Assembly: GCA_015056575.1 (NCBI GenBank)
Contig: SVGA01000007.1
Location: 1-64,000 of the forward strand
Direction: 5' to 3'
DNA length: 64,000 bases
Source of the DNA: Butyrivibrio sp.
GTDB lineage: Bacteria; Bacillota; Clostridia; Lachnospirales; Lachnospiraceae
Made by a program: the position numbers and the translations under genes
The notes under the pieces: model-generated
Seen by the model: only the letters and a program-made list of their open reading frames with translations
The model's database searches: none
Told to the model about the DNA's origin: nothing
Shown here: positions 16,949-26,070 of the stretch, piece by piece
How the letters are laid out: each line of letters opens with the position of its first letter
Numbering within the stretch: position 1 is the stretch's first letter

Positions 16949-18682
16949 ATGAAGCTTATCAAAAAGTTTATTCCATATTACAGACCATATATAGGAGTGT
17001 TTCTCTTAGACCTTTTGTGCGCTACGGTCCTGTCGGTGATCGATCTGGCATTTCCGCAGTTCCTTAGGCGTCTTCGGGAAACACTTTTTCTTGAGAGCCC
17101 TGATCTTATTTTAAAAAGACTTGGCGTCATCGCGGCTCTTTTGCTTGCCATGTATCTTGTAAGATCCCTTTGCAGATATTACGTTGCCTATCAGGGACAC
17201 ATGATGGGGGCGCAGATGGAATCCACCATGCGTCGGGAGCTGTTTGAGCGCTTCGAAGCATTTTCTTTTTCCTACTATGATACCCATAACACCGGCGAGA
17301 TGATGAGTAAGCTGATATCGGATCTGTTTGATATTTCCGAGCTTGCCCACCACGGCCCCGAGAATATCTTCATCTCCGTGATCAAGATCATCGGCTCCTT
17401 TATCCTGCTGATGCGCATCAATGTGCCCATGACTCTGTGCCTTGTGACGGTGGTATTCTTCATGGCCATTTTTTCGGTAAGTCAGAATAAGCGCATGAGA
17501 GCAACCTTTGCAGACAACAGGAAGAAGATTGCCGGCATCAACTCCTCGCTCCAGGATACCCTTGGAGGGATCAGAGTTGTGAAGTCCTTCACAGGTGAGG
17601 ATATCGAGCAGGAGAAGTTCGACAGATCAAACATAGCTTTCCTTGATTCCAAGAAAGCCAACTACAGGCAGATGGCTCTTTTCTTCTCGGGGAACAACTT
17701 CTTTGAGGGACTGATGTATATTGCGGTTCTTGTGGCGGGAGGATTCTTCATTGCCAAGGGGACCCTTACTGTTGAAGACCTTGCCATCTATGCACTGTAC
17801 ATCAGCATCTTCATCAATCCCGTTCATGTTCTTGTGGAGTTCACAGAGCAGCTTCAGAAGGGGCTTGCAGGCTTTGAGAGATTCTCGGAGGTCATGGACA
17901 CCATGCCTGAGATCGTGGATGATCCGGATGCGGGAGAGCTGAAGGACGTCAAGGGCATTATCGATTACGAGGATGTATCCTTCTCCTATGAAAAAGAGGA
18001 GTCGGTTTTGAATCACATAAATCTCCATGTGGAGGCCGGAAAGTCAGTGGCCATCGTCGGTCCCTCCGGCGGAGGCAAGACAACGCTGTGCTCACTGCTT
18101 CCAAGGTTCTATGATGTTACGGGAGGACGGGTGCTTATCGACGGCACCGACATAAGGACTGTGACCCAGAAGTCCCTTCGCTCCTTCATCGGTATCGTGC
18201 AGCAGGATGTATATCTTTTCAACGGCACGGTAAAAGAGAATATTGCCTACGGAAGGACGGATGCCACCATGGAGGAGATCATCGAGGCGGCCAGGAATGC
18301 AGATATCCTGGAGTTTATAGAGGGGCTTCCCAACGGCTTTGATACCCGGGTGGGTGAGAGAGGAGCAAGACTCTCCGGCGGTCAGAAGCAGAGGATCGCC
18401 ATAGCCAGGATATTCCTTAAGAATCCGCCCATACTGATACTGGACGAGGCCACCAGTGCCCTGGACAACGAATCCGAGCGTTACATTCAGGAGAGCCTTG
18501 ATAAGCTGGCTGTGGGCAGGACCACCATCACCATCGCCCATCGTCTCTCCACGATCCTCGGTGCTGACGAGATCATCGTTCTTGACGGGGACGGTATCCG
18601 CGAAAGGGGCACTCACAAGGAACTCATAAAGCAGGACGGGATCTACGAGAAATATTACCGTATGCAGCTGGGAACCCTGTAG
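16949..18682 (+). CDS. ABC exporter half-transporter (permease-ATPase)
   Basis: A 577-residue type IV ABC exporter. The N-terminal part (1-320) has six membrane helices, beginning PYIGVFLLDLLCATVLSVI, with the usual intracellular helices (SYYDTHNTGEMMSKLISD). The ATPase (330-577) has Walker A GPSGGGKTT, Q-loop IGIVQQDVYLF, signature LSGGQKQR, Walker B ILILDEATSALD and H-loop IAHRLST, so it is complete and would act as a homodimer or with a separate partner. No partner gene is adjacent. Substrates in this family include lipids, drugs and peptides; none can be assigned here. Confidence 0.9.
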   Translation: MKLIKKFIPYYRPYIGVFLLDLLCATVLSVIDLAFPQFLRRLRETLFLESPDLILKRLGVIAALLLAMYLVRSLCRYYVAYQGHMMGAQMESTMRRELFERFEAFSFSYYDTHNTGEMMSKLISDLFDISELAHHGPENIFISVIKIIGSFILLMRINVPMTLCLVTVVFFMAIFSVSQNKRMRATFADNRKKIAGINSSLQDTLGGIRVVKSFTGEDIEQEKFDRSNIAFLDSKKANYRQMALFFSGNNFFEGLMYIAVLVAGGFFIAKGTLTVEDLAIYALYISIFINPVHVLVEFTEQLQKGLAGFERFSEVMDTMPEIVDDPDAGELKDVKGIIDYEDVSFSYEKEESVLNHINLHVEAGKSVAIVGPSGGGKTTLCSLLPRFYDVTGGRVLIDGTDIRTVTQKSLRSFIGIVQQDVYLFNGTVKENIAYGRTDATMEEIIEAARNADILEFIEGLPNGFDTRVGERGARLSGGQKQRIAIARIFLKNPPILILDEATSALDNESERYIQESLDKLAVGRTTITIAHRLSTILGADEIIVLDGDGIRERGTHKELIKQDGIYEKYYRMQLGTL

Positions 18683-18782
18683 TGAAGCGCCTCAAAATGT
18701 TAAATATGTATGAAAAAGGAGCTCATACCATGGACTTTTCTCCTTGATGGGTAGTATCTTATTACAGGAGGGAAGAGTGGAT

Positions 18783-21700
18783 ATGAAAAAAAGATTTATA
18801 GCAGTTTTACTGAGTATTACCATGTTAATGTCAGGCAATGTGGCCGTGGCTGCCGATAGCGTTGAGCAGTCGCCGGATGCATTGCCTGTTTTGACGGAAG
18901 ATGAAGCCGGGGGAACGCCGGTTTCACCTGATGATCCGGGAAAAGAGACATCACCTGATACGCCGGATGAGGAAGCACAAGGCGGAAAAGAGACGTCGCC
19001 TGAGGCAGAGCAGGAATCCGGGACCGGGAAGGCTTCGAAAGAGGCGAAGCCCGGGAATGCAGAGAGCACCAATGAAGGTGCGGGAGAGGGCACTGAAGAA
19101 ACTTCCAAAAAGCCCGGCGAGGACATTGAAGAAGGAGCAGGAGACAACGCTGAAGATGGAAACATTGAAGATCCTGCCGGAGAGAGTTCAGAAGATGCAT
19201 CTGAGGAAGCATCAGAAGAGTCCTCTGAGGAACTTCTGGTGGAAGAGTCAGACGAAGCTTTATATGGGTGCTCTTTAGGCGAGGATCTTGAACTTCTCAA
19301 TCCTGATGAAGACCCTGAGTTCTTTAAGTACTACGGCGAGTCTGACGAGGAACCGATCTCTCTGGAGACGGCGGCTGATCTTGGACTTTTCGGAGCGGGA
19401 ATGGGAAATGCGGATCCCCATAACTTTAAGCTCCACGACGGATCTCTTTATGCATACCCCAAGTACTACAAGACGGATAATGACGAGGAAAGAGCAGACA
19501 TCCGCTATGGCCTTGATATTTCCAAGTTTCAGGGCAGTGTCTCACAGGCCAGCTTTGAAGCAATGAAGAACAGCTACAACATTGAGTTCCTGTTTATAAG
19601 AGCGGGCTTTAGAGGATATGGCGATAAGGGAACCCTCAATGAGGACCCTGTGTTCCTTAACAATGTAAGGAATGCATCGGCAGCAGGTCTTAGGATCGGT
19701 GTGTACTATTTTTCCCAGGCAACAACTCTTGCTGAGGGAGAGGCAGAAGCTGCCCACTGCCTGGAACTGATAAAAAAGAGCGGCGTTACTCCTAATCTTC
19801 CGGTGATCATGGACTATGAGTACGCCGGAGATCCCGGGCGGCTTAAAAAGGCAGATCTGGCACCTTCCACCAAGTCAGCCATAGCCAATGCTTTCTGCAG
19901 AAAGGTCAGGGCTGCGGGATATCTTGCGGGAATTTATGCCAGCAAGAGCTTTTTCCTGTCGGATATGGATTATTCCAAGATTGACAAGAAGAACTATATC
20001 TGGATGGCTCATTACGTAAATAAAAATTCTGACGGTGTTTATACCACAGACTTCGACAAACGTCTTGAAGCCTGGCAGTTCACCAGTGCCTTTACCGGAT
20101 TCGGAACAGCGGGCACAAAGTACTTTGGAAATGAAAAAGCCGACTTCGATTTCTGGTATGGGTATTTTCCGAATGAGATTTATTACCTCAACTATGATGC
20201 CAACGGCGGAACAGGGGAGATGAAGGCAACCTCCGGAAAAGCAAATGAAGATGTAACTGTCTCCGAAAATGCTTTTACAAGGACGGGCTGCAGGTTCAGA
20301 GAGTGGAACACTGAGGCAGACGGCAGCGGAGATTCCTATGATCCAAAGAATGCCGAAAAGCAGCAATTTTTCCTTGATGAGAATAACCGCACTCTTTATG
20401 CCATTTGGGAGTGCGATGTTACCTATGATGATCGGAACGGCAGTGAGACTGAGGCAGTACCCACGGATGCGGATAAGCTCCTTACCAGGCCGGCCGATCC
20501 TGCGAAGGAAGGATATAAGTTCACCGGCTGGTACATGGACAGTGAGTGCAGCCTGAAGTGGAACTTTGCCACAGACAAGGTCATACAGGATACTGTTCTT
20601 TATGCCGGCTGGGAGCTTTCGGATGAGACCTTTAGCTGGGGTGACTTGGAGCTTTCTGAGAATTCCCGGGTAAAAGAGCTGTTTACATCTCCCGCAGAAA
20701 TCCCTGAGGGCTTCTGGCTCTTTGATATTGATGAAGCCGGAGACGGAAAGTGCATAACAGACATGCGCTTAAGAGACAGGGAGTACACCGGCAAGGCGCT
20801 GACTTTCCCGGATCTTAAGGTGTTCTTTGGCAAGAACATGCTGAAAGCCGGCAAGGACTATACCATAAAGTACACAACCAATGTAAAGGTGGGAACAGGA
20901 AAGATCACCGCTACCCTTAAAGGCAACTACAGCGGCAGGCTTATCCTTGAATTTGCAATTACACCCATCGACATAACAGGCAGGATCGCAGCCGGCGACA
21001 TCAGTCTTGTATATAACAGGAAAGTGCAGAAGGGCACAACCACGGTTCTTTATAAGAACGGTACTGTATATACACAGCTTAAGGCCGGTACGGATTTTAC
21101 CTTCATATATCCGGGAACCGACAAGAAGGATGCCGAAAATTATGATCCCACTGCCTTCGTTGGAAAGCCCGACGAGGATACGCAGTATACTGTGAAGATT
21201 GTTGGTAAGGGTGGATATACGGGAGAGAGCTCTTTTACCGAGACTATAAGGGCAAATACCGGAGCGTGGACCCCTGTAAGCAAGTTTAGTGTCAGCGCGG
21301 TTAAGACACAGACTTTAAGTCTTGATAAAGATGGAAATGTTGTTCCTGCCAAGCCTGCATTTACAGTTAAGTTTGGTGGAAAGCCCGTAACCTGTTTTGA
21401 AGACGTGTCAGAGGAGAGCATACCGGAGGAAGACGGCTATTACGTAACCTATGAGTCAAACGATAGGATCGGTACCGCCTACGCCTGCATCACCGGAACC
21501 GGCAAGTACTGCGGAACAAGGCGGATCAGCTTCAAGATAAATCCGCTGCCTCTTTCAAAGGCAACTGTCACAAAGCCTGTAAGCGGCATGACCTTTACGG
21601 GAAAAGAGATAACTCAGACAGGATACGAGCTTAGATACGGCGTGACAAAAACTTTCGAGGGCACACCTCTTGTTGAGGGCAGGGACTACACCGTCTCCTA

Positions 21701-22607
21701 TGCCAACAATATAAATGCCGGAAGGGGTGCGACCATAATCTACACTGGTATCGGCATTTACAGCGGAAGCGTGAAAAAGACCTATACCATATCCCCTGTG
21801 GAGCTTAAGGTGGCGGGAGAGAAGAATCCCGATATTGATATGTATAAGGATCACCTCGTAACCTACACCAAGGGCGGAGCAAAGCCCAGGATCAAGCTTG
21901 TTTACAGCCATGACGAAAACATCTATACCCTTGTACCGGGAAAGGACTATACCCTTAAATATACCGGTAACAATGCAGTTAGCGCAGCAGGCAAAAATGC
22001 CACTGTGACTATTGTAGGAAAGGGCAATTTCAAGGGGAGCCTGATCCGCACCTTCAAGGTGGTATCGTCGGATCTTGCTTATACCGATATGACTGCAACC
22101 GATGTGGTATATACAGGAAAGGCAGGGAAGTGGAAGCCTTCCATAACCCTCTGGGACACCAACGGCAAGAAGCTTTCGGCAGGAAGCGACTATGACAAAA
22201 AGAATATTGTCTACACCTATAAGAAGGACGGGGAAGACGTCGTTGCTACAGCAAGTACCATCCTTGATGCGGGAACCGAAGTTACCGCTACAGTTACCGG
22301 AAAGGGCAATTATACAGGCACTAAGTCAGCCACCTTCAGAGTGGTGGGTGCAAACATTGCAAAGGCCTCTGTAAAGATAAGTGACCGCCTCTATACGGGA
22401 AGAAAGGTTACGATCACAAAGGAAGACATTGCCTATATCAGAATGGGCAAAGAGGACCTGGTTTATGGTGATGATTACCTGATCGAACCTGACAGCTATG
22501 TAAACAACGTTAATACCGGCACGGCCAAAGTCACCATCAAAGGCATAGGAAACTACGGCGGCACCAAGGTTGTGACCTTCAGGATCGTAAAAAGAAAAAG
22601 CAATTAA
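18783..22607 (+). CDS. secreted GH25 muramidase with InlB and MBG-like repeats
   Basis: I place the start at ATG 18783 (MKKRFIAVLLS) behind AGGAGGG at 18766-18772; an upstream in-frame ATG at 18744 has no such site. The 1274-residue protein has a signal peptide (1-24), a Glu/Ser-rich acidic region (to ~200), a GH25 lysozyme-type domain (~238-455: YGLDISKFQG, FLFIRAGFRGYG, GVYYFSQA, PVIMDYEYAG, GIYASKSFF, AWQFTS), two InlB B-repeat-like segments (~465-610: YYLNYDANGGTG, YKFTGWYMD) and about six ~75-residue repeats with YTGK, LKAGKDYTIKYTTN and GNYSG motifs (~660-1274). GH25 enzymes cleave N-acetylmuramyl bonds of peptidoglycan. No LPXTG or choline-binding motif is seen; the repeats may bind cell-wall sugars. 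Confidence 0.88.
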   Translation: MKKRFIAVLLSITMLMSGNVAVAADSVEQSPDALPVLTEDEAGGTPVSPDDPGKETSPDTPDEEAQGGKETSPEAEQESGTGKASKEAKPGNAESTNEGAGEGTEETSKKPGEDIEEGAGDNAEDGNIEDPAGESSEDASEEASEESSEELLVEESDEALYGCSLGEDLELLNPDEDPEFFKYYGESDEEPISLETAADLGLFGAGMGNADPHNFKLHDGSLYAYPKYYKTDNDEERADIRYGLDISKFQGSVSQASFEAMKNSYNIEFLFIRAGFRGYGDKGTLNEDPVFLNNVRNASAAGLRIGVYYFSQATTLAEGEAEAAHCLELIKKSGVTPNLPVIMDYEYAGDPGRLKKADLAPSTKSAIANAFCRKVRAAGYLAGIYASKSFFLSDMDYSKIDKKNYIWMAHYVNKNSDGVYTTDFDKRLEAWQFTSAFTGFGTAGTKYFGNEKADFDFWYGYFPNEIYYLNYDANGGTGEMKATSGKANEDVTVSENAFTRTGCRFREWNTEADGSGDSYDPKNAEKQQFFLDENNRTLYAIWECDVTYDDRNGSETEAVPTDADKLLTRPADPAKEGYKFTGWYMDSECSLKWNFATDKVIQDTVLYAGWELSDETFSWGDLELSENSRVKELFTSPAEIPEGFWLFDIDEAGDGKCITDMRLRDREYTGKALTFPDLKVFFGKNMLKAGKDYTIKYTTNVKVGTGKITATLKGNYSGRLILEFAITPIDITGRIAAGDISLVYNRKVQKGTTTVLYKNGTVYTQLKAGTDFTFIYPGTDKKDAENYDPTAFVGKPDEDTQYTVKIVGKGGYTGESSFTETIRANTGAWTPVSKFSVSAVKTQTLSLDKDGNVVPAKPAFTVKFGGKPVTCFEDVSEESIPEEDGYYVTYESNDRIGTAYACITGTGKYCGTRRISFKINPLPLSKATVTKPVSGMTFTGKEITQTGYELRYGVTKTFEGTPLVEGRDYTVSYANNINAGRGATIIYTGIGIYSGSVKKTYTISPVELKVAGEKNPDIDMYKDHLVTYTKGGAKPRIKLVYSHDENIYTLVPGKDYTLKYTGNNAVSAAGKNATVTIVGKGNFKGSLIRTFKVVSSDLAYTDMTATDVVYTGKAGKWKPSITLWDTNGKKLSAGSDYDKKNIVYTYKKDGEDVVATASTILDAGTEVTATVTGKGNYTGTKSATFRVVGANIAKASVKISDRLYTGRKVTITKEDIAYIRMGKEDLVYGDDYLIEPDSYVNNVNTGTAKVTIKGIGNYGGTKVVTFRIVKRKSN

Positions 22608-22662
22608 ATTACAGCTTCAAAAGAAAGAACAAACGCAGAGAAAACACAGGCGTAGGAAAAAT

Positions 22663-22713
22663 AACAAGCTGCCACAGCGGGATCAGATTGCAATCCTCCA
22701 GTGGCAGCTTGTT
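22663..22713 (-). terminator. terminator overlapping the end of the 99-residue gene
   Basis: AACAAGCTGCCAC (22663-22675) and GTGGCAGCTTGTT (22701-22713) form a perfect 13-bp stem. On the minus strand it is followed by ATTTTTCC. The first arm lies inside the last codons of the minus-strand gene, whose stop is at 22683-22685. It may also stop + strand transcripts from the muramidase gene. Confidence 0.7.
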
Positions 22714-22982
22714 CTGTTAAAATAGAGTCTTACGGTCCTGTACATCTCAAGAGTCATGACCCGGCATTCATATACGTTGTCGTTGCTGCATACAGTGAGC
22801 CCGTCCGGGGTTGTGTACAGGTCCTTGCGCATTATCTGTCTGTAGCCCTTGATCGTATAAGTCTCATATAATCCGTCCTCATTCATAAGCCTGAACCGCA
22901 GAGGGATGATCTCACCGTCAGACTTGTGCTGACATATCACATCTACATTATCTATCACTTTACCCATAGGCGTTACCTTCAT
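22683..22982 (-). CDS. conserved-looking hypothetical protein, 99 residues
   Basis: I cannot name this protein. It starts MKVTPMGKVIDNVDVICQHK, continues DGEIIPLRFRLMNEDGLYET and YTIKGYRQIM, and ends in a basic YRTVRLYFNRTSCHWRIA. The pattern of short strands suggests a small beta-rich fold, with no signal peptide or membrane helix. An AAGGA lies 12 bases before the ATG on the minus strand. A terminator whose arm is part of the coding end supports a real gene. It is the only minus-strand gene in its neighbourhood, convergent with the muramidase gene and divergent from the cystatin-like lipoprotein gene. Confidence 0.65.
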   Translation of the reverse strand: MKVTPMGKVIDNVDVICQHKSDGEIIPLRFRLMNEDGLYETYTIKGYRQIMRKDLYTTPDGLTVCSNDNVYECRVMTLEMYRTVRLYFNRTSCHWRIAI

Positions 22983-23209
22983 TACACATAAATCCTTGCA
23001 AGGTCAGGGCCGGACCACCCGGCTTGGAGGATATCCTTGCAAAATAATTATAGAACAGATGTTCGAGAATGTAAAGCATGCAGATTTTTTGGAACTTAAG
23101 TGGTCTTTTTTGCTATTTCTGCGGGAGGCTCGTATCAATAGGCAGGAAGTTAATTTACAAAAGATCATTACTAAGGTTGCAAATATAAAAACAGTAATGA
23201 GATGATAAT

Positions 23210-23596
23210 ATGAGAAAGATGAACATTATCGCAGCAGGTCTTGCCTGCGTAGCAATCATCGGTTTCGTTTTAATAGGATGTAAGACAGAGGCTGCATCAC
23301 AGGCTCCCAAGAAGGCATCGGCCCTTGGCGGATGGACTCTTGTATCAGACAATACCCCCGGCATGCTTCCCGATAAGAATGCACAGGCTTCCTTTGATGC
23401 CATCAATAATGGCGACGTAATGTACAATCCCTGCGCACTTCTTGCAACCCAGGTTGTTTCCGGAACCAATTATAAAGCCCTCTGCATGGGAAACGACGGG
23501 AACCTCTACATAGTGACCTGGTACAGGGATCTTAAAGGCAATTCAAGCCTTACATCTGCAGAGTGCGTTGACATTGGTGCATATTCAGGAATGTAA
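23210..23596 (+). CDS. small lipoprotein with cystatin-like domain
   Basis: The 128-residue protein has a lipoprotein signal (LIGC, lipid Cys24) and a C-terminal domain beginning GGWTLVSDNTPGMLP, with a helix (DKNAQASFDAINN), then LLATQVVSGTNYKALC and LYIVTWYRDLKGN. QVVSG at residues 81-85 sits where the cystatin QVVAG hairpin would be, and the GGW start followed by a helix and strands is the cystatin order. Similar small cystatin-like proteins occur in gut Firmicutes from memory. The role is unknown; protease binding is a hypothesis. The ribosome binding site is weak (GAGATGATA). Confidence 0.65.
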   Translation: MRKMNIIAAGLACVAIIGFVLIGCKTEAASQAPKKASALGGWTLVSDNTPGMLPDKNAQASFDAINNGDVMYNPCALLATQVVSGTNYKALCMGNDGNLYIVTWYRDLKGNSSLTSAECVDIGAYSGM

Positions 23597-23638
23597 AAAA
23601 CATGAAACCAGATAAGCCTGATAAAACCTGATAAACAG

Positions 23639-23672
23639 GGTGTCTCTCGAAAGAGGAGGCACCATTATTTTT
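23639..23672 (+). terminator. terminator after the cystatin-like gene
   Basis: GGTG-TCTCT at 23639-23647 pairs imperfectly with AGAGG-AGGCACC at 23652-23663 around a CGAA loop, followed by ATTATTTTT. Confidence 0.55.
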
Positions 23673-23751
23673 GTGTGTATCATTTAATGGACATGACTTA
23701 TGATAAATTTTACTTACCTGAAGTTGTAGAATAGAAGGTAAGAGGATAAAT

Positions 23752-25062
23752 ATGTTAGAAGTCATCAATAGGGAAAAGAACTGGTACCCACCGGAAATTG
23801 CTGAAAGCTATATAGATTCAGTCCTTCGAGATATCCACGTGACTGATCACGACTCCTATGACTGGGTCGAATTTCTGATAACCGAGCCGTATATCGACAT
23901 CCTGCTCATCTCTGTAAGAGACGGAGGCAAGGATGATTGCTATATACGCCGGTTTACTTTTAGTGAGGATTATTGCTGGAATCAGGAAGAGGAAGAGGAG
24001 TTTGAAGAGTTTTTTCTTAACAGCGAATATCCGGTGCTGTTCCTGTCATCGTATTTTGACCGCATTTATGCGTATTACTCAGAGAAGTATCCCGGCTGGC
24101 ATCTTAAAAGATACTTTACCAATCCGGAACGACTTCTGGATCACATCCACCATTGCATGAAGCAGAATACCATCAAGGAACTGCTGTATAAGGCGGGCCT
24201 GGATGAACTGGCGGTAAGGGCGCCTAAGGCCGATGAGGTCAATCTGCTGGCTTCAAGCCCCGCGGAGATATATGAAGTGCCTTACCGTGTCGTAAAAGCG
24301 CTGAACTGCAAGTACGGTGCCCAAATACTCTCTGATCAGGGAAGCAGGGAATCTCTCAAAGAACTTAACCGGCGCTATCCCGACATGTTTAAGACGCCCC
24401 TTAACGATCCCCAGTGCGCATATCTGATACGTTTGCTGGGCGGCAATCTTGAATGGCCCGAGATCTACAGGCTTTTTATGGCCGGCAGGCAGCGCCTTGC
24501 AAATATGTGGAGCTACATCCAATATGCCAACTTTGTCAGCTCAGAGGACTCTCCCCAGAAGAGGGAGAAACGAGAGAGGCTGCAAAGGCTGGCTAAAGTG
24601 GATCCTGTATTTGAGAAGTATATGGATAAGATAGACAGGGATGAACTTGGGAGGATCGCCTTCTATCTTCTGGATAAGAGGGAGGAATTCGACAGGGATA
24701 TTCGCAGATCCATCAGGAAAAGAAATCCCGACTGGCAGGAACGTGATGGTGAATATGTAGTCAGATATCCCCAGACAATCCGCGATTTCTGCAGGGAAGC
24801 TGTTTATATGAGCAACTGTCTTCTTACTTATCTGGAGGCTTTTGTTGAGAATGAAACGGATATTCTTTTCATGAGAGAAGAGAGTGATGTCAACAGGCCG
24901 TTCATAACCATAGAGATTCACAAGAACGCACTGACACAGGCATACCACAGATTCAACAGGGATTGTAACGCCTATGAAGCGGAGTGGATAAGGGCTTACT
25001 GCAGAAGACATGGCATTGATTGTGATGGATATAAGTTTAATTGGAATGTGGATATGCTGTAA
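23752..25062 (+). CDS. PcfJ-like protein
   Basis: The 436-residue protein has a variable N-terminal half and a C-terminal region typical of the PcfJ-like family: YPQTIRDFCREAVYMSNCLLTYLEAFVENETDILFMR, then ITIEIHKNALTQAYHRFNRDCN. The family is named after a gene of conjugative plasmid pCF10, but many members are chromosomal in clostridia and the function is unknown. No conjugation or phage genes are near. It is flanked by terminators on both sides, so it is a single-gene unit. The ATG at 23752 follows AAGAGGA. Confidence 0.75.
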   Translation: MLEVINREKNWYPPEIAESYIDSVLRDIHVTDHDSYDWVEFLITEPYIDILLISVRDGGKDDCYIRRFTFSEDYCWNQEEEEEFEEFFLNSEYPVLFLSSYFDRIYAYYSEKYPGWHLKRYFTNPERLLDHIHHCMKQNTIKELLYKAGLDELAVRAPKADEVNLLASSPAEIYEVPYRVVKALNCKYGAQILSDQGSRESLKELNRRYPDMFKTPLNDPQCAYLIRLLGGNLEWPEIYRLFMAGRQRLANMWSYIQYANFVSSEDSPQKREKRERLQRLAKVDPVFEKYMDKIDRDELGRIAFYLLDKREEFDRDIRRSIRKRNPDWQERDGEYVVRYPQTIRDFCREAVYMSNCLLTYLEAFVENETDILFMREESDVNRPFITIEIHKNALTQAYHRFNRDCNAYEAEWIRAYCRRHGIDCDGYKFNWNVDML

Positions 25063-25105
25063 TAGGATAAAGAATACAAAAGAATAAAAATACAAAAGAA
25101 GAGAA

Positions 25106-25134
25106 GGATGCCCCGTCAAAGAGGCATCCTTTTT
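25106..25134 (+). terminator. terminator after the PcfJ-like gene
   Basis: GGATGCC at 25106-25112 pairs with GGCATCC at 25123-25129, followed by five T. Confidence 0.85.
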
Positions 25135-25165
25135 CAAATGTCAGGACATTAAACCGGGGCAAATG

Positions 25166-25174
25166 TGATAAAAT
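25166..25174 (+). promoter_or_regulatory. extended -10 promoter of the YitT gene
   Basis: TGATAAAAT at 25166-25174 fits an extended -10; the -35 region is poor. It lies 51 bases before the ATG. Confidence 0.4.
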
Positions 25175-25225
25175 GGAAGTGCGTTTGAATTACGTATGAA
25201 TCCAAGAAAAGGCGGAATATAAGCT

Positions 25226-26056
25226 ATGAGAAGAAAAGCAATATTGTCATATTTTTTCATCATTCTGGGAGCTATCATGGCAAGTGCTTCGGTTGCACTC
25301 ATACTGCTTCCCAATGATGCCATAGACTACGGAACCGCGGGTGTGGCCATTATCATCAGTAAGCTTAGCGGACTGCCGCTTTCGATGTGCGTTATCGCGG
25401 TATTTCTGCCATTTATCATCGCGGGCTATGTTTTCCTTGGAAAGAAATTTACCATCAAGGCAGCAGTCGGTTCAATTGTCTATACCCTGGGCCTTGAGTT
25501 CTTTGAGAACATCCCATTGGAGCTTAATACGGAGCACTTCCTGGCTGTGGCCTTCGGTGGCGCGATCCTGGGAGCGGGACTGTCACTGATCCTGAGAAAC
25601 GGCGGGTGTATTGACGGCTCCGAGATCCTTGCAAATATCATTGTAAAAAAGCTGTCGGATAAAACCGGACACAACTACAGCATGACACCTGTTCTTCTGA
25701 CATTTAACGCGCTGGTGTACATGACGGTTTTCGTAGTGATCGATGCTACGGCAGCTCTTTTGAGCCTTCTGGTTTACGTGGTGGCAACAGCTGTCATCGA
25801 CCACTATACGGATCACTTCGAGGCCATCAAGCAGGTGACCATCATTACTCAGGATCCGGATGGGCTTATAGCCGATATCAAGAACAAGCTGAACAAGACC
25901 TGCACCATCATGGATTCAAGGGGAGCGATCGCAGGAGAGAACAATACTCTCATCTGCTATATCAGTTACTTTGAACTTCCGGTGATGAAGGAAATCATTT
26001 CATCCCACACGGGGACCTTCAGTACGGTTTCCACCATCGATGAGATACTAAGGTAA
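25226..26056 (+). CDS. YitT-family membrane protein
   Basis: The 276-residue protein has five or six membrane segments (for example YFFIILGAIMASASVALILL and VLLTFNALVYMTVFVV) and a C-terminal soluble domain of ~80 residues (HFEAIKQVTIITQDPDGLIADI to TVSTIDEILR). GTAGVAIIISKLSGLP and LRNGGCIDGSEILANI are the conserved loops of YitT proteins (DUF161 followed by DUF2179). The function is unsettled. The gene is followed 14 bases later by the SGNH-like gene, so they are probably one transcript. Confidence 0.88.
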   Translation: MRRKAILSYFFIILGAIMASASVALILLPNDAIDYGTAGVAIIISKLSGLPLSMCVIAVFLPFIIAGYVFLGKKFTIKAAVGSIVYTLGLEFFENIPLELNTEHFLAVAFGGAILGAGLSLILRNGGCIDGSEILANIIVKKLSDKTGHNYSMTPVLLTFNALVYMTVFVVIDATAALLSLLVYVVATAVIDHYTDHFEAIKQVTIITQDPDGLIADIKNKLNKTCTIMDSRGAIAGENNTLICYISYFELPVMKEIISSHTGTFSTVSTIDEILR

Positions 26057-26070
26057 GGAGTAATATAAAT

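Noticed and set aside
18692..19300. Ser/Pro-rich minus-strand frame over the muramidase start
   Set aside because: It mirrors the Glu/Ser-rich coding strand and has no independent signal.
22996..23205. 69-residue + strand frame
   Set aside because: No binding site or recognisable pattern; it lies in the promoter area of two divergent genes.
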